Source: DATAXI01 sp963756185 (lineage in GTDB: Bacteria; Verrucomicrobiota; Verrucomicrobiia; Chthoniobacterales; Chthoniobacteraceae). Taken from it: DNA of 64,000 nucleotides. Positions 1 through 7,641 of the stretch are shown in pieces. The stretch spans positions 496,001 through 560,000 of the forward strand of contig CAVWMS010000002.1 in assembly GCA_963756185.1 (NCBI GenBank). Direction: 5' to 3'. How positions within the stretch are numbered: the stretch's first letter is position 1; each line of letters starts with the position of its first letter. The position numbers were made by a program, and so were the translations under genes. The notes under the pieces were generated by a model. It had not been told where the DNA came from. It saw only the letters and a program-made list of their open reading frames with translations, and made no database searches.

Positions 1-2
1 CG

Positions 3-1031
3 GATGGATCGCTGGAAGCGGCGCGGGCGGTGGGAGACGCGCGCGTCACCGTGGTCTCGCAACAGAACGCCGGCGCCCACAACGCGCTCAACCGCGGCAT
101 CGCGCTCGCGGCCGAGGCCGATTTCATCGGCATCCTCAACTCGGATGATCTCTACGAGCCGGCGCGCATCGAAGCTTGTCTGCGCTGCCTCGAAGAGAAC
201 CCGCGGGCTGCCGTCGCCGTGACTCGGCTGCGGATCGTCGATGAAAACGGCGCGCTGCTGGCCGGGACCGATCCGCGCGCGCGCTGGATGCGCTCCGTCT
301 GGCAGGCGCGGCCTGGCTCGCTGGCGGCGTGGCTCGGCATCGCGAATTTCCCCAAGACCACGAGCAATCTCTTTGGGCGCGCGGAGTATTTTCGCGCCCA
401 TCCGTTCCGGCCCTACCGGTATGTTCACGATTATTATTTCGCGGTCGCGGCGGCGCTCGAGGATCGCCTGGCGCTGGCCGACGGCGAGTTGCTCCGGTAC
501 CGCGTCCATGGCGCGAACACCATCAAGTCCGGTCCGGCGGAGAAACTGCCGCGCGAGGTGCTGCGCATGAACATCGACCTGTTGCGGGCGTTTTCGCCGG
601 CATTGGCGGAATCCGCGGAGGTCCGCGCGCGGTTTGCGGAATATTTCCGGACGCTCTCGCGCAATTACGCCGATTTCCGGCTCGAGCCGTTCCTCAGCCT
701 GGTCGCGCGCCAATTTTCATCGCTCGAGGATTCGGAAGTCGACAGCCTCTGTGAATCGCTCGATCCCGCCCAATTCCCCGAGCTGCTGGCCGGCAAGAGC
801 CCGGCGCTGCGCGAGGCGCTGGCGCAGGCGGATTGCGAACGGCTGCTGCAATCGCTGGCATCGAGCCGCTGGCTCGCTCTCGGGCGTCTTTTTGGCGCCG
901 CGCCGGTGGCCATCACCGGCGCCGCGACCGCCGAGGCCCGCCTGGAGGCGCTGCGCAAGGCCTGCGCCGGTTCCGCGTGGTACCGCCTCGGGCGAAAGCT
1001 CGGCTTCATTTACGGCATTGATAATTGCTGA
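3..1031 (+). CDS. Glycosyltransferase family 2 (5' end outside window)
   Basis: Probable nucleotide-sugar dependent glycosyltransferase of the GT-A fold, acting at the cytoplasmic membrane in surface polysaccharide synthesis. The frame is open back to the window edge, so the N-terminus is missing. Visible are the segment SQQNAGAHNALNRGI typical of GT2 enzymes and a metal-binding NSDD motif coded near base 138, followed by a WLGIANFPKTTSN acceptor-side segment. The C-terminal 150 residues are rich in Ala and Leu and unassigned. It lies 27 bases ahead of rfbA on the same strand, consistent with one polysaccharide operon. The family assignment is firm; sugar and acceptor cannot be told. Confidence 0.85.
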   Translation, partial: DGSLEAARAVGDARVTVVSQQNAGAHNALNRGIALAAEADFIGILNSDDLYEPARIEACLRCLEENPRAAVAVTRLRIVDENGALLAGTDPRARWMRSVWQARPGSLAAWLGIANFPKTTSNLFGRAEYFRAHPFRPYRYVHDYYFAVAAALEDRLALADGELLRYRVHGANTIKSGPAEKLPREVLRMNIDLLRAFSPALAESAEVRARFAEYFRTLSRNYADFRLEPFLSLVARQFSSLEDSEVDSLCESLDPAQFPELLAGKSPALREALAQADCERLLQSLASSRWLALGRLFGAAPVAITGAATAEARLEALRKACAGSAWYRLGRKLGFIYGIDNC

Positions 1032-1058
1032 CCGGGAATCGTTAATGGGCGGTCCGTA

Positions 1059-1931
1059 ATGATCAAGAAAGCCATCATCCTGGCCGGCGGCGCCGGCAGC
1101 CGGCTCTATCCGCTCACCCGGATCGTCTGCAAGCAACTGCTGCCGATCTACGACAAGCCGATGATTTATTACCCGCTCTCGACGCTCATGCTGGGCGGGA
1201 TTCGCGAGGTGCTCATCATCAGCACCCCCAAGGATTTGCCGGCCTTTCGCGACCTGCTGGGCGACGGCTCGCGGCTCGGGATGCGCATCGAGTACGTGCA
1301 GCAGGAGAAACCGGCCGGCATTGCCCAGGCGTTCCTCATCGGCGCGGACTTCATTGGCGGCGAGGGGGTCACGCTCATCCTCGGGGACAATATCTTTTAC
1401 GGCAGCCTCGATTTCCTGCGCGAGGCGCTGCGCCGGGGCGAGGGCGCATGCATCTTCGGTTACAAGGTGCGGGACCCGGAGCGCTACGGCGTCGTCGAGT
1501 TCGACTCGACCGGGCGGGTGATTTCCCTCGAGGAGAAACCGCAGGCGCCCAAAAGTCCCTACGCGGTGCCGGGGCTCTATGTTTTTGACAGGGATGTGGT
1601 CGAAATCAGCGGGAAACTGAAGCCTTCGGCGCGCGGGGAACTCGAGATCGTGGATGTGATGCTCGAATATTTGCGGTGCGGACGCCTCGAGGCGCGCCTG
1701 CTGGGGCGTGGGATGGCGTGGCTGGACACGGGCACGCCGGAGAGCCTCGTCGAGGCGTCCAATTACATCGCGGCGATCGAGCACCGGCAGGGATTGAAGA
1801 TCGCCTGCATCGAGGAGATTGCATACACGAGCAAATTCATCGACCGCGCGAGGCTGCAATCGATCATTTCGGAGTTGAGACCGGGGGATTACCGGGATTA
1901 CTTGAAATCGGTGCTCGAGGAAGAGGGATGA
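1059..1931 (+). CDS. rfbA: Glucose-1-phosphate thymidylyltransferase
   Basis: Makes dTDP-glucose from dTTP and glucose 1-phosphate, the first step of dTDP-L-rhamnose synthesis, in the cytosol. The 290-residue length is normal for RmlA. The N-terminus has the nucleotide-binding loop LAGGAGSRLYPLT (residues 8-20) and then KQLLPIYDKPMIYYPL; LGDNIFYG near residues 108-115 carries the metal-binding Asp. The C-terminal part, from LDTGTPESLVEAS onward, is the segment copied three more times downstream (2839, 4385, 6165). This copy is the only one with the catalytic domain, so it is taken as the functional gene. ATG start follows the glycosyltransferase by 27 bases. Confidence 0.95.
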   Translation: MIKKAIILAGGAGSRLYPLTRIVCKQLLPIYDKPMIYYPLSTLMLGGIREVLIISTPKDLPAFRDLLGDGSRLGMRIEYVQQEKPAGIAQAFLIGADFIGGEGVTLILGDNIFYGSLDFLREALRRGEGACIFGYKVRDPERYGVVEFDSTGRVISLEEKPQAPKSPYAVPGLYVFDRDVVEISGKLKPSARGELEIVDVMLEYLRCGRLEARLLGRGMAWLDTGTPESLVEASNYIAAIEHRQGLKIACIEEIAYTSKFIDRARLQSIISELRPGDYRDYLKSVLEEEG

Positions 1932-2298
1932 TCCCCGATCGAATCCGCCGGAGGACAGACCTGTCCTTGGCATGGTTTCGAATTTACCGCCCGTCTTCAC
2001 CCGGGCGCGGAAAGCCGAGTGGACGTGGCCCGCGAGGTAGGCTATACGGACGGCAGTGCCATCGCCCACATACTCAAGCAGCCTGGGGTCCAGGCGGCGG
2101 CCGCCCCAGCCATTGCCAACCGAATGCCGGGTCTCCAGGCCGAGTTCAACGTCCTTTTGGCAAGTTTCAAGAGTGACCCCTTTCCCCCACGCGGCACTGC
2201 GGAGTGAGATGGAGACGCCGGAAGGGAAAATGTTCAATGTTAAGATATGACCCCATTGTTTTTCTCCATTGTTTTTCTCTGACCCCATTGTTTTTCTC
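1722..2298. repeat. Repeat unit 1: genuine rfbA 3' end plus transposase scar
   Basis: The first copy of the array repeat. It consists of the last 210 bp of the real rfbA gene (1722-1931), about 310 bp of downstream sequence carrying a decayed transposase tail, and boundary motifs of the form TAAGATATGACCCCATTG (2241-2258) and GACCCCATTGTTTTTCTC (2281-2298). The downstream part is shared with 3049-3406 and 4595-4953 at high identity, with small tandem duplications present only in the later copies. Unlike units 2 and 3 it lacks the 165-bp left flank that starts with GGGGTCAGTCAACATATC. Confidence 0.8.
1990..2183 (+). pseudogene. REP-associated tyrosine (Y1) transposase, C-terminal remnant
   Basis: Only the last 60 or so codons of a transposase remain. 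The frame reads SRVDVAREVGYTDGSAIAHI then LKQ and ends near LLASFKS, which matches the helix-turn-helix tail (V-A-x-x-x-G-Y-x-D-G-S) and the closing short helix seen at the C-terminus of many RayT-like Y1 transposases. The catalytic HUH and Tyr motifs are absent. Corresponding scars sit in units 2 (about 3107-3310) and 3 (about 4653-4855), where a 12-bp duplication of CTGCTCAAGCAG has been added. Family call is from pattern memory; homology to full-length elements was not tested. Confidence 0.5.
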
Positions 2299-2327
2299 CC
2301 ATTGTTTTTCTCTATTGTTTACGCTAA

Positions 2328-2579
2328 ATGAATCGCATCAATCCAATTTACTGGGCTGCGGCATTCCAAATAGGTGGAATGATCGTATGCGCTTTTGTCG
2401 ATTTAGAGGTCCCGTTTATCATCGGTAGCGTGGCTTACTGGGTACTCTTGACGAACTTCCACAGGCGGAGGCTTACGAGGGGTGATTTATTCTTCGCAAG
2501 ATATGGCTTGCTTGTGTTTTTTGTTTTATTAGTTGCATTTTATGCCATACTGCGCAGCTTTACGCACCCGATTCACTAA
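2328..2579 (+). CDS. Small membrane protein of unknown function (array ORF 1)
   Basis: An 83-residue protein I do not recognise. It has two or three hydrophobic stretches (about residues 6-24, 28-42 and 58-76) separated by the basic loop HRRRLTRGD, so it is probably an inner-membrane protein. Base composition is far more AT-rich than the flanking genes, and codon use (many AT-ending codons) differs from rfbA, which suggests recent transfer. It sits between repeat units 1 and 2. The ATG at 2328 follows the boundary repeats; no strong ribosome binding site is seen. Confidence 0.5.
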   Translation: MNRINPIYWAAAFQIGGMIVCAFVDLEVPFIIGSVAYWVLLTNFHRRRLTRGDLFFARYGLLVFFVLLVAFYAILRSFTHPIH

Positions 2580-2674
2580 AAAGATGATGGAAAAAGGCGC
2601 ACGGCCTGACGAACTGTTGCCTGAAAGCGCCTCTCTCTGGGCCTGAAGCCGACTGGAAGTGGCGACCCCAGGGG

Positions 2675-3406
2675 GAGAATGGGGTCAGTCAACATATCTT
2701 GACAAGGGCAAGGGCTGGCATGGGTCCGGCCCCGGCCCGCAGGCGTTTGAGAATTTGGAGAATGGCACTGCCCTCCTCGTAACCCTAAGCCCGCACATTG
2801 TCGATCCTCCATTCGCCACCCAGACCCCCCAGATGCTCCTGGACACCGGCACGCCGGAGAGCCTCGTCGAGGCGTCCAATTACATCGCGGCGATCGAGCA
2901 CCGGCAGGGATTGAAGATCGCCTGCATCGAGGAGATCGCATACACGAGCAAATTCATCGACCGGGCGAGGCTGGAATCGATCATTGAGGAGTTGAGGCCT
3001 GGGGATTACCGGGATTACCTGAATTCGGTGCTCGAGGAAGAGGGATGATCCCCGATCGAATCCGCCGGAGGACGGACCTGTCCTTCGGCATGGCTTCGAG
3101 TTTACCGCCCGTCTTCACCTGGGCGCGGAAAGCCGAGTGGACGTGGCCCGCCAGGCAGGCTATACGGACGGCAGTGCCATCGCCCACATACTCAAGCAGC
3201 CTGCTCAAGCAGCCCGGGGTCCAGGCGGCGGCCGCCCCAGCCATTGCCAACCGAATGCCGGGTCTCCAGGCCGAGTTCAACGTCCTTTCGGCAAGTTTCA
3301 AGAGTGACCCCTTTCCCCCACCTTTCCCCCACGCGGCACTGCGGAATAAGATGGAGACGCCGGAAGGGAAAATGTTCAATGTTAAGATATGACCCCATTG
3401 TTTCTC
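2675..3406. repeat. Repeat unit 2 of the rfbA-tail array
   Basis: A 732-bp unit bounded by inverted ends. The left end reads AATGGGGTCAGTCAACATAT followed by CTTGAC (from 2679), and the right end TTAAGATATGACCCCATTG (3382-3400), which is close to its reverse complement. Inside, in order: a 165-bp non-rfbA segment, a 210-bp copy of the rfbA 3' end (2839-3048), and the transposase C-terminal scar. It is nearly identical to unit 3 across its whole length, so the two arose by recent duplication or gene conversion. Confidence 0.8.
2839..3048 (+). pseudogene. rfbA 3'-end copy (unit 2)
   Basis: A copy of the final 210 bp of rfbA, still in frame and ending at the same stop codon. It reads LDTGTPESLVEASNYIAAIE and on to SVLEEEG. 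Differences from the real gene include Gln to Glu in RARLESII, Ser to Glu in IIEELRPG and Lys to Asn in DYLNSV. No catalytic domain precedes it; the open frame upstream comes from the repeat's left flank. It is not expected to encode a working enzyme. Confidence 0.8.
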
Positions 3407-3449
3407 TTGCGAAGGGCGCTGGTATGCCACGCGCTATGATTGCCTCATT

Positions 3450-4187
3450 TTATTGCCGCCTGATTTTTCGACCCTCCCAATCCTTTAGATAGTTATTCAA
3501 TTCGCTATCGGTAAAAGGCCCGATTAACCTTATCTCGCTAACTGTCGCGCGCGCGCGGGTGATTTTCACTAAATATGTCACAAACAAGGCGAGCGAGTCC
3601 GTCCTTTTTTCCAATACGTCTTTACTGACGCCGGACAGCATCATGACTCGATCGTCATCTACCCAAGGGCCAAGTTCGTTCAAATCCGCACCCGCAAAAC
3701 CGGCTCCCGGAGCCGCCGGCGGAAAATCGTGTCCATTTCTCAATTTATACAAAGCCAATGGATCCGGCGACGCGAAGTCAACTTCCTCAAAGCGACCCGT
3801 TTGGAGCCTTCGGTAGAGGAACATCGCACTTCCTTTTGTCCCAAAACCTACCAACAACGCAACCTTGTCTCCCGCTTTGTTCCATTCGGCGATTAGGCTT
3901 ATATTGTCCCTTTCCGCCCAGTCGCCCCCTAGCGCCTGACCTATGGATCGATCTGTCTTTGGGTCGATGAAATCATAGACATCGCCACCCTTTGACGAAA
4001 CCAACGCAATATAAATGCCTCCAGGAGATCTCGTGCTCTCAATTGGAGTAATGCTTGCAGCTCGAGTTTCTCGGATGGCAATAGTGCCAAGGAAGATTAA
4101 AAGGCAGCGTAAAAAAGGGCGAACTATTTTTCGCTGCCGGGATTGAATTAATGTCCTAACTATTTGATAAATAATGAATCGCATCAT
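3450..4187 (-). CDS. Exported protein of unknown function (array ORF 2)
   Basis: A 245-residue protein on the strand opposite to rfbA. The basic N-terminus (MMRFIIYQIVRTLIQSRQRK) is followed by a hydrophobic stretch FLRCLLIFLGTIAI and a likely cleavage after ETRA-A, so it is probably exported. The mature part begins with SPGGIYIALVSSKGG, reminiscent of beta-propeller type repeats in which a protein compares stored and current values, but no family is recognised. It lies between repeat units 2 and 3, is clearly lower in GC than the surrounding genes, and is likely acquired. Its neighbours give no functional clue. Confidence 0.55.
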   Translation of the reverse strand: MMRFIIYQIVRTLIQSRQRKIVRPFLRCLLIFLGTIAIRETRAASITPIESTRSPGGIYIALVSSKGGDVYDFIDPKTDRSIGQALGGDWAERDNISLIAEWNKAGDKVALLVGFGTKGSAMFLYRRLQTGRFEEVDFASPDPLALYKLRNGHDFPPAAPGAGFAGADLNELGPWVDDDRVMMLSGVSKDVLEKRTDSLALFVTYLVKITRARATVSEIRLIGPFTDSELNNYLKDWEGRKIRRQ

Positions 4188-4210
4188 CGAAGGACGTTTT
4201 AGACTTAGGG

Positions 4211-4953
4211 GAGAATGGGGTCAGTCAACATATCTTGACAAGGGCAAAGGGCCGGCCTGGGTCCGGCCCCGGCTCGCAGCCGTTTGAGGATTTGGAGGAT
4301 TTGGAGAATGGCACTGCCCTCCTCGTAACCCTAAGCCCGCACATTGTCGATCCTCCATTCGCCACCCAGACCCCCCAGATGCTCCTGGACACCGGCACGC
4401 CGGAGAGCCTCGTCGAGGCGTCCAATTACATCGCGGCGATCGAGCACCGGCAGGGATTGAAGATCGCCTGCATCGAGGAGATTGCATACACGAGCAAATT
4501 CATCGACCGCGCGAGGCTGCAATCGATCATTGAGGAGTTGAGACCTGGGGATTACCGGGATTACCTGAAATCGGTGCTCGAGGAAGAGGGATGATCCCCG
4601 ATCGAATCCGCCGGAGGACGGACCTGTCCTTCGGCATGGCTTCGAGTTTACCGCCCGTCTTCACCTGGGCGCGGAAAGCCGAGTGGACGTGGCCCGCCAG
4701 GCAGGCTATACGGACGGCAGTGCCATCGCCCACATACTCAAGCAGCCTGCTCAAGCAGCCTGGGGTCCAGGCGGCGGCCGCCCCAGCCATTGCCAACCGA
4801 ATGCCGGGTCTCCAGGCCGAGTTCAACGTCCTTTCGGCAAGTTTCAAGAGTGACCCCTTTCCCCCACCTTTCCCCCACGCGGCACTGCGGAATAAGATGG
4901 AGACGCCGGAAGGGAAAATGTTCAATGTTAAGATATGACCCCATTGTTTCTCT
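4211..4953. repeat. Repeat unit 3 of the rfbA-tail array
   Basis: A 743-bp unit with the same plan and ends as unit 2: left end from GAGAATGGGGTCAGTCAAC at 4211, right end at 4927-4953. It differs from unit 2 mainly by an added 9-bp tandem copy (GATTTGGAG, near 4288) in the left flank and by a few substitutions in the rfbA tail. The right end is followed by two further copies of the boundary motif. Confidence 0.8.
4385..4594 (+). pseudogene. rfbA 3'-end copy (unit 3)
   Basis: Second displaced copy of the last 210 bp of rfbA, in frame to the native stop. It is closer to the real gene than the unit 2 copy: RARLQSII and DYLKSV are unchanged, and only IIEELRPG differs by Ser to Glu. It is preceded by the same 165-bp left flank as unit 2 and followed by the transposase scar. 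It has no catalytic domain. Confidence 0.8.
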
Positions 4954-5011
4954 TTCAATGTTAAGATATGACCCCATTGTTTCTCTTCTTAAGATATGAC
5001 CCCATTGTTTC
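4927..5011. repeat. Triplicated boundary motif
   Basis: Three tandem copies of a motif whose core is TTAAGATATGACCCCATTG, beginning near 4927, 4959 and 4989, spaced about 30 bases apart. The first two are preceded by TTCAATG and followed by TTTCTCTT; the third is shortened on its left side. The same core ends repeat units 1 and 2. The shape (inverted partner AATGGGGTCA at the left ends) suggests a transposon end that has been duplicated. Confidence 0.75.
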
Positions 5012-5041
5012 CGTGATATCTGAGTCAGAGGAGGTTCTACT

Positions 5042-5608
5042 ATGAAATGTTTAACACCCCCCAAATTTCGGGAGTGGGTTGGCTCACTTAATGCGCACGT
5101 GGAAAGCAATCGAAACATCGTGTTTGCGAAGAAGTTCGCGAACATCATGTCCGGTCTTCCCCAACAAGCATCTAGCTTGTTTGCATTTTCAACCGCCCTC
5201 ATCGAATGGCTGCCACCAAATATCGAGCGTGCATTCTATCTTTCAGATTGGCCTCTCTATACTCCGGAGCAGATGATTGTATTCAATCAACTGCGGTCAT
5301 TTTGTGGAGAGTCTCGGCATCTTATCGACGCCCCTGCTCATTTGTTTGATGGGCGCTCTCTTCCTGATGGATATGACATTGAAGACATTCCTCGATTGAC
5401 TGCCGATCCTGTCCTTCAAGAATGCGCGGTTATGGCTGGGCTGATTTTTCTGGCGCTGACCTTTCAATGGCAAGGCTATATCTTAGCAAAAGATGACAGT
5501 GGTCATGTTTATCTCGGCGACGAATTCATTGCCTTTTTTGCCAGTGGCGATGAAAGGTTGGAACAGACACGCGAGCTTTTAACTCGTTTCAAATTGAAGG
5601 CCAAATGA
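5042..5608 (+). CDS. Cytosolic protein of unknown function (array ORF 3)
   Basis: A 188-residue protein I cannot assign. It has no signal peptide and one moderately hydrophobic stretch (VMAGLIFLALTFQWQGYIL, about residues 131-149). The C-terminus ELLTRFKLKAK is basic. A strong ribosome binding site, AGAGGAGG, lies 6 bases before the ATG, so it is probably translated. GC content and codon use are much lower than in flanking genes, as for the other two array ORFs. Size and acidic mid-section are compatible with an immunity-type protein, but nothing specific supports that. Confidence 0.6.
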   Translation: MKCLTPPKFREWVGSLNAHVESNRNIVFAKKFANIMSGLPQQASSLFAFSTALIEWLPPNIERAFYLSDWPLYTPEQMIVFNQLRSFCGESRHLIDAPAHLFDGRSLPDGYDIEDIPRLTADPVLQECAVMAGLIFLALTFQWQGYILAKDDSGHVYLGDEFIAFFASGDERLEQTRELLTRFKLKAK

Positions 5609-5702
5609 GGCGGGCGAAGAGCCTGCCGGCTAATGAGACCGTGAATCCCTCCGGCCATGTCACCGAGTGATCGGGGCATAGGAATCCTTCAAGCAACCCA
5701 GC

Positions 5703-5726
5703 GGCCCCCCGCTGACGCGGGGGGCC
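5703..5726. other. Perfect 10-bp-stem hairpin
   Basis: GGCCCCCCGC and GCGGGGGGCC pair perfectly around a TGAC loop. It stands about 95 bases after the stop of array ORF 3. No T-run follows, so it is not a classical terminator, though it could stabilise or end that transcript. The rest of 5609-5825 shows no gene. Confidence 0.6.
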
Positions 5727-5825
5727 ACCGGGACCCTTGATTTTCCACAAGCCCGGAGATGTCCGGGTCCGAGGGTAGCGGGGATGCCGTCTCTTTAAAC
5801 GGGAATCCGTTGCCGCGTGTCGATG

Positions 5826-6164
5826 GTAAGCGTCAACCGTAGTGGCACTTGACAGGGGTACGATTGAATGGCGCGTCATAAACGTCGTAGTCGAACGGGG
5901 TACGACGTTTATGACCCCGGCGCTTACGATCAAGCGGCTTTCCGTAGCGCAGGCCGCTGCTCTTTTGCCCAGGCTTCCGGGGTGATGTCCTTGATCTGCC
6001 AGTTGGTCATCGTCGGAAGCCGGGTCAGCACGTCGCGCAGATAGGCGTACGGGTCGATGCCGCGCCGCCGGCAGTTCTCGATGATGGTGTAGAGGATGGC
6101 GCCGCGCTCGCCGGCTTGCGCTTCGCCGATGAAGAGCCAGTTCTTCTTGCCCACGGCGGTGGGG
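5826..6164 (-). mobile_element. IS66-family remnant
   Basis: Contains the 3' end of an IS66-type transposase gene and what looks like the element's terminus: GTAAGCG at 5826-5832 resembles the usual start of IS66 terminal repeats. Between the terminus and the transposase stop lies a perfect 15-bp inverted repeat, GTCATAAACGTCGTA, at 5875-5889 with its partner at 5901-5915. The other end of the element is gone: at 6165 the sequence switches abruptly into a fragment of the rfbA tail. Confidence 0.7.
5930..6164 (-). pseudogene. IS66 transposase, C-terminal fragment
   Basis: About 78 codons remain of a transposase normally near 500 residues. The text GKKNWLFIGEAQAGERGAIL then YTIIENCRRRGIDPYAYLRD is the conserved C-terminal IS66 domain, ending with NWQIKDITPEAWAK. 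The reading frame runs 5' into rfbA-tail sequence, which supplies a chance ATG. The DDE catalytic core is missing, so it cannot be active. Confidence 0.8.
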
Positions 6165-6232
6165 CAATCGATCATTTCGGAGTTGAGACCTGGGGATTAC
6201 CGGGATTACCTGAGATTGGTGGTCGAGGAAGG
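6165..6232 (+). pseudogene. rfbA 3'-end fragment (fourth copy)
   Basis: The last 65 or so bases of rfbA again, reading QSIISELRPGDYRDYL and then RLVVEEGV before a stop. It keeps the Ser of the genuine gene (ISELRPG), unlike units 2 and 3, so it probably descends from the original copy rather than from the duplicated units. It is joined directly to the IS66 scar and marks the right-hand edge of the array. Confidence 0.7.
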
Positions 6233-6329
6233 GGTATAAAAAGCCAGAGGCGTTTGCTTATTATATTATCGGCAATTGAATCTTGATGCTCCTTGGGCAT
6301 CGATATATTCAGGCGCGTATAACACGCGC

Positions 6330-7058
6330 GTGAAACCTCTTTATTTCATCCCGGCAGTTATTCTCGCGGTCGCGTCGAGGTCAATGGCCCAGACGGTTAC
6401 GCTCAACTTCATCCCGACCGCGGACGCCTTTGTCTCCGCCAGCAACGCGGATGACAACTATGGCGGGGCCGGGGCGCTCGCGGTGGCCGGGGCGGGTTCC
6501 TCGGCGGGAATATTCGATACCGTGATGAAGTTCGACCTTAGTTCGATCGCCGGTTACACTGTCCAGTCCGCCACGCTCGAGTTATCGGCGCCAAGCCTGG
6601 TTGAAAATCCGATCTTTGGCACGCAGGAGGCGGGTAACTTCACGGTAACATGGATGCAGAATTCCAGTTGGGTCGAAGGAACGGGAATGCCGAGGACTCC
6701 CACCATGGACGGGATAACTTATGATAGCCTGCCCGATTATCTAACTGCCAACGACGAGGACTTTGGTTCATTCGCGTATCCCGGCGACATGGGCGCGATG
6801 AATAGTTATACGTTGCAGCTTACTCCCGATTTCGTGAGCGCGGTGACCTCCGGCACTGTCGTGAGCTTCGAGCTGACGCCGGCTGATGACGACATCGACT
6901 ACGTGTTCAATTCAAAGGACTATGTGAACCCGGCGGACTACCCGGTGCTGGTGGTGGTCGCGGAGGTGCCGGAACCGGGAGTGGGGTGGTGTTTCCTGGC
7001 AGGATTGATGGTGATCGCGGCGGGGCGGCGGTGCAGGGCGTGGAGGGATCGAGTTTGA
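6330..7058 (+). CDS. DNRLRE-like exported protein with PEP-CTERM signal (paralogue 1)
   Basis: Exported surface or matrix protein of about 242 residues. The GTG at 6330 is preferred because it gives the N-terminus MKPLYFIPAVILAVASRSMA, which matches its paralogue at 7642 (MKPLLFIMASAAACLPAAMA); an ATG at 6276 would add 18 residues before the signal peptide. After cleavage comes FIPTADAFVSASNADDNYGG, the conserved opening of DNRLRE-type beta domains. The C-terminus has VPEPG, a hydrophobic helix and a basic tail, the PEP-CTERM tripartite signal recognised by an exosortase. No exosortase gene is in the window. Function of the mature domain is unknown. Confidence 0.75.
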   Translation: MKPLYFIPAVILAVASRSMAQTVTLNFIPTADAFVSASNADDNYGGAGALAVAGAGSSAGIFDTVMKFDLSSIAGYTVQSATLELSAPSLVENPIFGTQEAGNFTVTWMQNSSWVEGTGMPRTPTMDGITYDSLPDYLTANDEDFGSFAYPGDMGAMNSYTLQLTPDFVSAVTSGTVVSFELTPADDDIDYVFNSKDYVNPADYPVLVVVAEVPEPGVGWCFLAGLMVIAAGRRCRAWRDRV

Positions 7059-7079
7059 TATCGGCCAGGTTTCCTAATT

Positions 7080-7620
7080 AATGTTCTGCCGCGCCTCGGG
7101 GGCTTTACCGTTTGCGGCGATTAGAGCGTCTTCTATTTAATTTGTCGCAACTCGTCTCGCGCCGATGGCGCTTGGCGCCTGCCGGCAAGGCAACCCAGCC
7201 CCAGTTGCCTGCGCAACTGCGACTGGGCTGTTGAATGAGGGGCCGTTGGCCCCGGCGAATCTGCGGCAGATTAAACGAAAACCGCTCTAACCCCGGGCTC
7301 ACGCCCGGGGCTTGTCTCTTCGTGCTGGGCTCGCCCGCCCGCCGACCTCCACGGGTCCCACCCGCCTCCTCGGCCCTCCGGGCCAATTCTGGGGCTCACG
7401 CCTCGGGGCTCCTCACGGGCAAGGCCCGTTTCTTTTCATTGCCCGGCGCCCGCGCCGGTGGAGGGCTACTCTCGGGCTGGGCTCGCCCGCCCGCCGACCT
7501 CCACGGGTCTCCTTCGCCGCCCCGGCTCGCCCGCGCCTTGGGGGTGCGGTCGGAGCGCGGGCTGTGAGCCGGGCCGCGGTCTCAGTGGGAAAATGATCTT
7601 GCCGCGGAAGGGCAATGGTT
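7080..7620. other. GC-rich intergenic region with repeats and hairpin
   Basis: No convincing gene. It holds a perfect 8-bp-stem hairpin CCCCGGGC-TCAC-GCCCGGGG (7291-7310) and a 34-bp exact direct repeat beginning GCTGGGCTCGCCCGCCCGCC at 7324-7357 and 7476-7509. Open frames through it are biased by the high GC and show no family features. It may represent dispersed intergenic repeat sequence between the two PEP-CTERM genes. Confidence 0.5.
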
Positions 7621-7641
7621 ATATTTCAATAAATATATCGC

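Noticed and set aside
717..2288. Minus-strand ORF of 523 codons across the glycosyltransferase and rfbA
   Set aside because: Shadow of rfbA continuing into the repeat; no motif supports it.
2839..4594. rfbA tail copies considered as extra functional rfbA genes
   Set aside because: They lack the nucleotide-binding and catalytic domain; only the last 70 codons are present.
1722..5011. Integron-type gene cassettes
   Set aside because: Repeat units are about 730 bp and include host gene sequence, far from attC size or structure, ORFs are in both orientations, and no integron integrase is seen.
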